A stretch of DNA of 64,000 bases, from NCBI GenBank assembly GCA_949130485.1, contig OX422187.1, positions 6,331,705 through 6,395,704 of the forward strand, written 5' to 3'. Both the position numbers and the translations under genes were made by a program. The stretch's first letter is position 1. Each line of letters begins with the position of its first letter. Below are positions 56,378 to 64,000 of this stretch, piece by piece. The notes below the pieces were generated by a model that saw only the letters and a list, made by a program, of their open reading frames with translations, had not been told where the DNA came from and made no database searches. Source of the stretch: Agelas oroides. Taxonomy: Eukaryota > Porifera > Demospongiae > Agelasida > Agelasidae.

Positions 56378-59300
56378 CACACCATACACCACACACACAC
56401 CACACACACACACCATACACGACATACACACACACCTCCTCAGCGATGGCTTGTGCAGTTCTCCTGTTGTCTCCAGTAAGCAGAACCACCCTCAGCCCCA
56501 TCTTGTGCAGGGCATGTATGGCGGCTGGAGCCTCCGGCTTAATGGTGTCTGCAATCACCAGAGCTCCCAGTAGGATACCTGAAGGAGAGGAGTCATTGCA
56601 TAGTCACTGTTGCCGTGACTATTACCACAGTTCAGTACTAGTTGCTCCTGCCATCCATTTACATCCTCAGTTTTCTTTAAGCTTTAAAGACGATGTAGCT
56701 ATATGCATGACAGACAAGGGCAACTATACATGACACACAACCTTCAAAGTTTTATCTTCAAGTACAGCCATCCTGACCATAATATTCAGTCAAGGCTGCT
56801 AAATTGAGGTTCAAGTTCTCACTTCTAGTTACAGTTTCTACAGGGTTTCGCTCAAGTATGGACTATCTGCCTGGCAGACAATGTAAGCCAAGCTGCTCAT
56901 TGGATGGGGCCACGGTCATATGCTTTGACGGTATGAAGCTTAGCCATGCTGTGCATGCTTCATACACTTCACAGCTGGTAGGATGTCTGTAGTCTGCATT
57001 TGCTGACTGAGCCTCGCCCCCACAATGTTCTGTAATAATCTAGTTGAGCATATGTAGATTCTGTTGACAATGGCTATTAGTATACTAGTCTCTCCTACCA
57101 TCTACAGCTGCCAGCACTACAGTTTGCCCAAGTTCTTCATATCTCTGTAGGTTCTGCTCCATTTCAGTTGTCACACGCACATTGTTAGCCATCATCCACT
57201 TTCGGTTGCCAATGAATACCTGTGTATCAAAATAAACAGATCTCATTAAAACCACATTCTGACATAACAGGCCCACCAAGCACTGATATTCCTGTTGACA
57301 TGTTGCTCAAATGTCTCCTGGAATCTCTGTTCAACTTAGGAAACTGAAAACCTGGGGAGAGGGTCTTGGACAGAGTATGCTAACCTTGTACTTCTTCTGT
57401 GGATGTGCAGTCCCTACAAGGTCCTGAATATTGCTTGGCACGAGACTGACTTCAGTTGAGGAGTACAGGTGTCTAGTGAGCGTTTCTGAGCTTTCTCCCT
57501 CCTTCACTGCATACCTCTCCACACCACTCACCACACAGTGGAGGCCACGACCAGAAACCGCTTGGAAGTTGCTGCACTCACCTTGTAGACTCCCTCCCAG
57601 CTCCTGTGTAGGGACGACACAGCTAGCTGCTATGCTCAATACAATCAGTGCTGACATTCATACATTAAGAGTGTCATTTACCTAGGCCATCAGCAGCGAA
57701 TGTGTTTTAGAAAGCAAGTAAGAAACATGCCAGGCTACTACACAGCTTATCTTATTCACTGCTGATTGCTTAATTTGTACATGGATGTATTGTATATGGA
57801 TGACAGTAGAAATTGCATGTGAGTCACTTGTTGTTATGAGCATAAGGACTTGCTCATGAATTCAGCCATTTTAAGAAGTGACAAACCACTCTGGACTGTG
57901 CTCAATAGTCTTGTGCCCAGCCCACGCATGCCTCCCGGTTAGAAACGGTCTTGTGAATGAAGTTCAATTTATTGGGCTTATTCTAAATAAGTGGTAAAGA
58001 CCAATGAGGTTGTGCGATCGTTAATTATTAGGTAGCACTTCCCTTACAGCAGTAAAATTAGTTATCTCTACTCGGGTATCCATACTTTTCTTAGTGGGTT
58101 GTGTGCAGAATCTTTGGAATGTTGCTAGGTTACACAGTTGCAAGAGTGTGTGCTAGCCCAAGAAATTTGACTTGGTTCACCAGACCATTTTCCTTGTGAG
58201 AAGGTGGGATCTGGGTACAAGACTATGTGCTATTGGTGTATAGCCAAATGTCTGTTCAAAAAGCTTTGCAGCAAAAGACAAATAACTACCATGCTTTACT
58301 TTTGTGCACACGTTTGAAAGTACGACATTTGAGGTCAAGCCTAACACTTGTAAACTAGAAATTAATTCTGTTGCCAAGCATGCAGAATTTATAAGTCAGC
58401 TTACTGCAGCCATTTATGTTTTGGGCAAAAATTGGATGATCTCAGTGTGTCAAACCTTTCTGGCAAACTCAGTGATGGCCACACCCAGTGGGTGCTCACT
58501 GTTCTGCTCTGCCAAACCAACGATGGCTGTAAACAGCTGGTGGGGACACACCCTCTCTGCCACAAAGAGCATCACATGGGTCACCTCAGGTTTGCCGTGG
58601 GTCAGTGTTCCTGTCTTGTCAAACACAACAGACTTGATCTGGTTGGGAAGAGAGTGTTCGGTAAGCAACTTACATGGTACCATTCTAATTTTTGACATTT
58701 CCATTTGAGGGCTTTATAAGCAACTTGGTTGTTGTTCAAACGTGCATAGCTACTCATGCTTGCTATCCCATTTCTACACGATACAAGGGATCAAATCTGG
58801 AGGTAGGAATGAGGCTATGTTTCATTCCTTGTAGTAATTGAAGCAAATAGAGTCTACACACATAAAATCAATGCCAAAAAATTGTGTGCCAGCAATTATG
58901 CAGTCAATTAGACACACTCATTTAATTTTGATATGCAGTACCATGAACCCTTATACTGCTGTAGCTATGTACTTGATAAAGTAGTATGTACATCTGAAGA
59001 ACAATTGCATGTTATCTTTGTTACCTACATAATTATGCCAAATATGGATAAGGCCAAGTGCAATCACCTGACTGCTATTTTCACACTCCCATCTCCCACT
59101 CACACCAGTGTAGCAGATAAGCCCTAGTATTGGCGAAAACATGTTCTGTACAGTTGGTAGCTTTGCACACCACCTAAGGCCTGCCTTGTTTCAAAGAGAT
59201 GTATTTCACTGCTTGTTCATGCTTGTTGCATGTATTCGTGCCATTTCGGGGAGAAGTGGTAAAACCAGGAACAGTGAAAGGAAACGGCAACAGTCACCAT

Positions 59301-62300
59301 GGCCATTCCTGTTGATTTCACTTTTCTTCAAATGAGCATACATGGCTTGCTGTTGGACCATATAGCTATTGGCACAGATAGTTCCTGTGTCAAAGGTTGT
59401 TTTGTTTGTCATTCCTGTCTACACTGTGGTGACTTTTTCATGGTGAATGTGTAGAGAGACAGAATTAACAGTGTGCCTATCTTACTTAGGGTTCTCGTGA
59501 GACACATGCATTTCACATGGAACTCCTGCTCACATGCACTACAATATTCTTTGCACAAGCCATGGTGTAGGAAGAATTGTCAGTGTAGCTTATGTAGTTC
59601 ACACACCAAGTAGCTAAGAAGTCCATGAAAACCTTCATGGGATGTTGTTTTCAGGCCTCAAATTTCATGTAAACAAAGCTAATGCATATTGCACACATCG
59701 CACACCAATTGCAGTAGCTATCCTCAGCAATAATTTTGCTGCCCTTTTGTTGCATTCGGAATTCCATCTGTGCCAATGGTGTTGATGAGCTATAAACAGT
59801 ATGCATTGGTCAGCAAAACTAAAGTATTGGATGGATACTTTCTTTCAGGGCAATTGCACATGTCTCACTCATTTACTGTAAGCTCCCGAAAATATGTCCC
59901 TCCCTTTTGCACACACTTTTGAGGCAAAAGTGGGGAGGGGGTGTTTGCTCGAATATTCAGTTAATCTTATGCATACCCATGGTTCCTTGTGATGTTATGC
60001 TCGAGGTCACAAATCATGATGACAGCAGTGACTTTCCAGAAGAACAGCCAGCAGCTTTGCTGAACATGTACTACAGGTTGTGTTGATACTAAGCCGAGAA
60101 GCAACAAAGCAACTTGCATCATTAGTGGTGACAGGGGATGACCCTGTGTAAGCTTGTAGCCTACTGTGAGCATTGAAACCTTGGTGGTGACCAGAGAAAG
60201 AGGCTATAGCAATTTCGAGTGTACACACTCGGCAACAGAGCTAAACCAAAAGCTTACTAAAAAGCATGCCCAGAAGACGCTTGCTACAAGGCATTTACAA
60301 AGACCTATGCAAGAAGTTAAAGAGGGGGAAGGGTGTTTGCTTGAAGGGGACGTATTTTCGGGAGCATATGGTACATACCAATCTCACTCATTCTGCATTG
60401 AGTTCTCACTCATTTTTGTTTAAGAGTTTGAGATCTCTGCTTAGTGATGACTCACAGCTAAGTTACCAGTGTGAGGCTGAATTAACAAATTCGGGTGCTT
60501 CAGAGGAACTTGGTGTGGTTGGTGCTTCAGTGAGGCCCAGTCGCAAAATTCTGGTGTATTAACGCCACAACTGGACCACAAGCTGTCCTGAAGTCGAAAG
60601 TCAGCTCACAATTTAGTCATGGACTATGGCCATGTGCATTAATGACCTTAAACAGATAATGCAACTCAGAGTACTGCAGACTGCAGCATCATCTGGTTTT
60701 TAAAAACTTGCGTACTGTCAATAAGCAGAGTTCAGAGGACCCTACAACTTCATATTCATTAATCTCTGAGAACTGAGAACTCATGTGAGAGCACTATACA
60801 TAGACAGTGCAGATACTGTACCATTTCTGTTCCCAATTCTGTCTCCATTTTAACCATTTCTGGTTTACCTCTTCTCTTCCATAAGGCCAGCTTGCAGGGC
60901 TGTAGCAAGCTATTTCAAGGTGGTGTGGCCAAAGTCTACATACCGCATGTAGTATCAACTAGCTATAGGGGGGTCAGGGGCATGCTCCCCCAGGAAAAGT
61001 TTGTTAAATTAGACCCTAGGAAATCGCTTCTGAGGCCATTTTTAGGCCCCAAATCTCATATGTTCTGCAATTCTTAGCAAACAGAATTTCAATAGGTGCT
61101 ACACATAGTCTCTGTGAGGTAGTGATTGGAGATTGCGCGTGTAACATAGTGCACATAGCAGCCACGTATGGAAGGCATACCGCCGCAGCAAAAATAAATG
61201 GCTCGGAGATCGCTTCTTAGCTGTGATCATGGGTAAACAGGAAGCTGATTTACATTGAGTACTGAATGAGTAGTCTTGTTCCCAGGCTCCCGCCCAGCTT
61301 TCTGTCACTGGCACTATGTACTGCCTGCAAACGATGGAAAGCTGGATGGGGCCTGGGGAACGAGGCTCAGATTCTGCGTATGAACTTAGCTGCACGCACC
61401 TACCGCAGGCAGCACGAGCTTCGTCGCAGTAAGGAATGGCCTCGAGTAAACCGAAATGGCTGAAAATCCTAACACAACATACCTTTTTGTCAGTGAAATT
61501 TGCACGATGATGGGCAGCCACTTTTGAGACGGCTCGGCTTACTAGTTCTTGTACGTATGACTTTATGTGTATTCAAAGTGCGCATGTGCATGTTTAGTCT
61601 GCGAAAAAGTGGTCGGGCCAAAACCCCACCAGCCTGACCGTTTGTTATGGCTATGGCTTGTAATAGTCAAATAGGCAAGGTGTGTCTTGCTATTCCAGTA
61701 CCTCAAACCTCCAGCACGTGTCAGTTCTCTCAATTCTCTTGTAAAATGCATTGTGGTCTGGCTAACCTTGTGTGTTGTCTCCAGTGGTTCTCCTCCCTTG
61801 ATGAGGATCCCACTCTGGGCCCCCACCCCCGTCCCCACCATCACAGCAGTGGGTGTGGCCAAACCCAGGGCACATGGGCATGCAATCACAAGAACTGAGA
61901 TAGCATGCAGAAACACATCACTGATGTCATACAAGCATCTGGAGCAGGTGAGGTTGGCATAGGGAGCAGAGTTGTTGCTGGTATTATCATATGTGGTCAA
62001 GTTTGTGGTGTTAACAGTCTCATTGCCAGCATAGCAGGCCTGGAGCAAGAAAATGGTGGGAAGAGGATGGAGTAAATTGTGGGAAGGAAGAGGAAATATT
62101 CATTGTTAGTAGCAGTGTACATGTGATAGGACTTTAGAAAGAAAATGGTGCAGAGGGGCAGAAATGATTATTAGTAGAGATACAGCAGGATTGGAGTGGG
62201 AGAATTGTGGATGGTCAGTTAACCCTCTGAACGTGGTGACCATATATGCATAGTCACATTAAACTTCCTGTCGTCATGGTTACCATATATATATGCTCAC

Positions 62301-62908
62301 AACAAGTTTGTGTGCTTTCCGTGCAAAGCTAAGAAGCTTAATGAGATTTGAGGGTAGGCCCCTCCATAATAAGTGCTAATGAGGCTAGGCCACACCTTTT
62401 GACTGACATCATTGGTTAGAAAGACAGCAAGAGGCGGTACTTATTCGCAGGTGATCGTCAATGAGCCGGGGGCTGCCAAACACGATGCTTTTTCTCGCCC
62501 ACAGGGATCAAGCGTTCTCCATATTTTACTTCAGGTAGGAGTAATAGCTTCAAATAATTGGCTGATTTTGTGGGTATCAGGTGAGAAAATCGGCACCGTT
62601 TCCAACCGCTGATAATGGACAACTTCTGCATTAATAAACTGTCATGAATAATATTGCTTCTGCCGTTCAAATGGTTAATGTAAACTTTACGATAATATGG
62701 CTTGCACATTCTCCTCACTGTGTGAACGGAAGTAACTGTATAGTGTTCTCCATATTAAGTACTATACACTGCCCCCCACCTTGTGTGCTGAAGTGTTGCG
62801 GCAGACTTCAACCACAATGATCCACACAATGAAAGTGAGCAGGGAGAGAATCAGGATGACTGGTACAAAGTAGCCAGCAATGCGGTCTGCAATCCTCTGG
62901 ATGGGAGC
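54219..62908 (-). CDS. ATP7: Copper-transporting P-type ATPase (ATP7-like), C-terminal half
   Basis: Ten exons (minus), all in phase: 62780-62908, 61767-62039, 58456-58638, 57385-57603, 57099-57219, 56436-56578, 56024-56113, 55302-55421, 54667-54893, 54219-54363. They give about 549 residues. The product pumps Cu(I) across Golgi or plasma membrane using ATP. Visible motifs: the CPC metal site in the membrane ([12 protein letters not shown]), the phosphorylation site DKTGT, the SEHPLG nucleotide-binding loop, [14 protein letters not shown] and the last-span MXXS ([11 protein letters not shown]). The metal-binding domains, first spans and actuator domain lie beyond the window. The luminal loop after the GYFVP span is long and carries about seven N-glycosylation sequons. 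The tail has two YXX-hydrophobic sorting motifs (YEIL, YGSI) and no di-leucine. The long intron 58639-61766 holds several MITEs. Confidence 0.95.
54364..54442. repeat. GT microsatellite and G-run at a splice acceptor
   Basis: About 57 bp of pure GT (54366-54422) followed by about 17 G. On the minus strand this is a C-run and CA repeat ending exactly at the CAG acceptor of the last copper ATPase exon, where a normal pyrimidine tract would be. Confidence 0.95.
54593..54636. mobile_element. Minimal MITE, 9-bp TSD family, 44 bp
   Basis: Little more than the two termini (TAGCCTTGTTCCCATG and CCTGGGAATGAGGCTA). Flanks TGTGAGAGG (54584-54592) and TGTGAAGAG (54637-54645) agree at seven of nine positions. 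It lies in the copper ATPase intron, 31 bp from the exon at 54667. Confidence 0.65.
56333..56435. repeat. CA microsatellite touching a splice donor
   Basis: About 100 bp of imperfect ACACAC repeats. On the minus strand it is GTGTGT, starting exactly at the donor of the copper ATPase exon 56436-56578. Confidence 0.9.
57906..58225. mobile_element. MITE, 9-bp TSD family, long form (320 bp)
   Basis: Starts TAGTCTTGTGCCCAG and ends CTGGGTACAAGACTA. It shares the inner phrase GGTTCACCAGACC with 20417-20827 and 28950-30076. Flanks TGTGCTCAA (57897-57905) and TGTGCTATT (58226-58234) agree at six of nine positions. It lies in a copper ATPase intron. Confidence 0.7.
59882..60365. mobile_element. Non-autonomous DNA transposon with GCTCCCGAAAATA termini (484 bp)
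   Basis: The left end GCTCCCGAAAATATGTCCC and the right end (GCTCCCGAAAATACGTCCCC on the opposite strand) are inverted. Just inside each, the phrase GGGTGTTTGCT recurs. No clear target duplication and no coding. It lies in the long copper ATPase intron. Confidence 0.65.
60896..61090. mobile_element. Fragment of a hAT-type element (left end)
   Basis: Begins CAGGGCTGTAGCAAGC and contains the recurrent block GGGGCATGCTCCCCCAGGAA. The right terminus is not recognised. It lies in the copper ATPase intron. Confidence 0.5.
61271..61367. mobile_element. MITE, 9-bp TSD family, worn copy (97 bp)
   Basis: Starts TAGTCTTGTTCCCAGG and ends CCTGGGGAACGAGGCT, with inner homology to 10383-10471 (GAAAGCTGG). 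No clear flanking duplication remains. Confidence 0.65.
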
Positions 62909-63051
62909 CTTGATGGTAGAAGAAGTGTGTATGCATACGTGAGACTAATATCATGATGTCTTGAAAATTATGGGCAATGAACGTTAAACTGTAATGGCTT
63001 ATACATCATGTTATAATGTCTCATTAGAAGAAGTGAGGAATAAATCCCTTA

Positions 63052-63557
63052 ACTCTTTAACAACCGTAGGCTATTTACTGGAAGTGTTTATTAGGCTATG
63101 GATACCTTCCATGGTCCGTGTTTTCACTTCTGCTTGGAACTAGCACTGGAAACTTGGGTGACACATTCTCTGTAGGTTCATGACCTTGGACACACCCACT
63201 CATTAGCAAGCATTCAATAGTCAGGGCACTCCAACCAGAGAGCGCTCCTCTGGACAAAAGCTGCCTAAAATGCCAGAAATGGAGTCCCTACAAGGTGAAA
63301 GGAGCGTTTTCTATGCCCGTTTGTGCAAGAAAGCAGACAAATGGCCCACCTGGCGCTGACCAGGGTTTTTCTACAGCAAGCTGCAACAGCCACCATGTAC
63401 TGTCAGCCAGAGCGGTGCACCCACCCACTTCCCCCTGTCCTCCCCCTGTCCCACCCTTTCTGCTAGCGCAGAACCTATCTTCAAAACGGATTGCGCCAAC
63501 CCATAACATGCGGCCAAAATCTGATGACGCCATATGGCATCATCAGTTGTTAAAGGG
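63052..63557. mobile_element. TTAA-flanked MITE (506 bp), piggyBac-like
   Basis: The termini CTCTTTAACAAC and GTTGTTAAAGGG are inverted (consensus CCCTTTAACAAC), flanked by TTAA at 63048-63051 and 63558-63561. The CCC start fits piggyBac. It is unrelated in sequence to the 1-kb TTAA elements at 22569 and 25547. It lies upstream of the first visible copper ATPase exon, so probably in an intron. Confidence 0.75.
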
Positions 63558-63644
63558 TTAATGCACTGGTCAGAATACACTTCTCTCACATGCTGTATTT
63601 TCACTCATCCTTCAGCTCATAAAACCAGGATCATATTACTTGAT

Positions 63645-64000
63645 AATACCGTATTTCTTCGAATAGACGCCACCCTCGAATAGTTGCCGCCCTCAAATAG
63701 TAGCCACACAATCCGAAGCTCTGAACAAAATAAACGCCGCCCTCAGATAGTAACCACGGCTAGTACCGCTACACGTGCACGCGTGTGCGAATAATTTCTG
63801 ACGACGGTCATCATGCTAGTGCTAGGGCTATTTGTGTTGTACAAGTCGTTTTTCCACGGCTGAAAGCAGGACTGAGAGGCTGCGTGTAGTACTGACAGCG
63901 TCTAGCAACCTTCACCGTCTCACTCGTACGTACCTTATCTAGCCATCATTGATGTCTGCAGGCGGGAATTCCAAATAAATAAATGCCGCCCTCGAATAGT
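63645..64000. repeat. Element with GCCGCCCTCGAATAG repeats, cut by the window end
   Basis: Starts TACCGTATTTCTTCGAATAG. The unit GCC(G/A)CCCTC(G/A)AATAG recurs several times at the left and again at the window end. It looks like a DNA transposon with subterminal repeats. Its right end is outside the window. Confidence 0.6.

Noticed and set aside
1-64000. tRNA, rRNA or snRNA genes
   Set aside because: No cloverleaf with conserved boxes or recognisable rRNA/snRNA core was seen by eye. A covariance search would be needed to exclude them.

Overview
The window looks like nuclear DNA of an early-branching animal, most likely a sponge. Genes have many short exons with GT-AG introns. Two loci encode membrane proteins of types I associate with sponge genomes: the relic at 18.6-19.8 kb and the eight-pass protein at 39.7-40.7 kb. 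Transposable elements of many kinds fill most of the rest. The species assignment is inference from remembered family resemblance, not a search.

Host genes that can be read: (1) a coiled-coil protein on the minus strand at 11.05-16.51 kb, 12 exons and about 518 residues, resembling JAKMIP proteins; (2) an unrecognised but well-formed five-exon, 234-residue gene on the minus strand at 24.52-28.26 kb; (3) the C-terminal half, about 549 residues in ten exons, of an ATP7-type copper-transporting P-type ATPase on the minus strand at 54.22-62.91 kb, whose N-terminus lies beyond the window; (4) a damaged eight-pass membrane protein gene on the minus strand at 39.67-40.75 kb; (5) two orphan exons resembling erlin at 37.4 and 38.5 kb; (6) single well-spliced plus-strand exons at 17.1 and 30.6 kb.

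Mobile elements by region: a transposase-like HTH gene (0.9-1.8 kb); a DIRS/Ngaro-like fossil retroelement that splits a minus-strand gene (2.6-6.0 kb); a family of palindromic MITEs with 9-bp target duplications (at least seven well-supported copies); TTAA-flanked elements (22.6, 25.5 and 63.1 kb); an apparently intact hAT transposon with an 803-residue transposase (30.7-33.7 kb) and related non-autonomous copies with 5-bp target duplications; a pogo/Tigger-type MITE (43.9 kb); a truncated LINE (45.0-45.7 kb); and an apparently intact R2-like retroelement with a 1056-residue protein (45.7-49.2 kb) inserted beside a Helitron-type gene.

The most unusual structures are two recorded accidents. 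At 52.5-54.3 kb the 3' end of the copper ATPase gene is duplicated, and about 670 bp from a locus 14 kb away is inserted between the copies, with microhomology at both joints. At 45.5-45.9 kb the 5' junction of the R2-like element is a 166-bp-arm palindrome of flanking DNA, inside a 13-bp target-site duplication.
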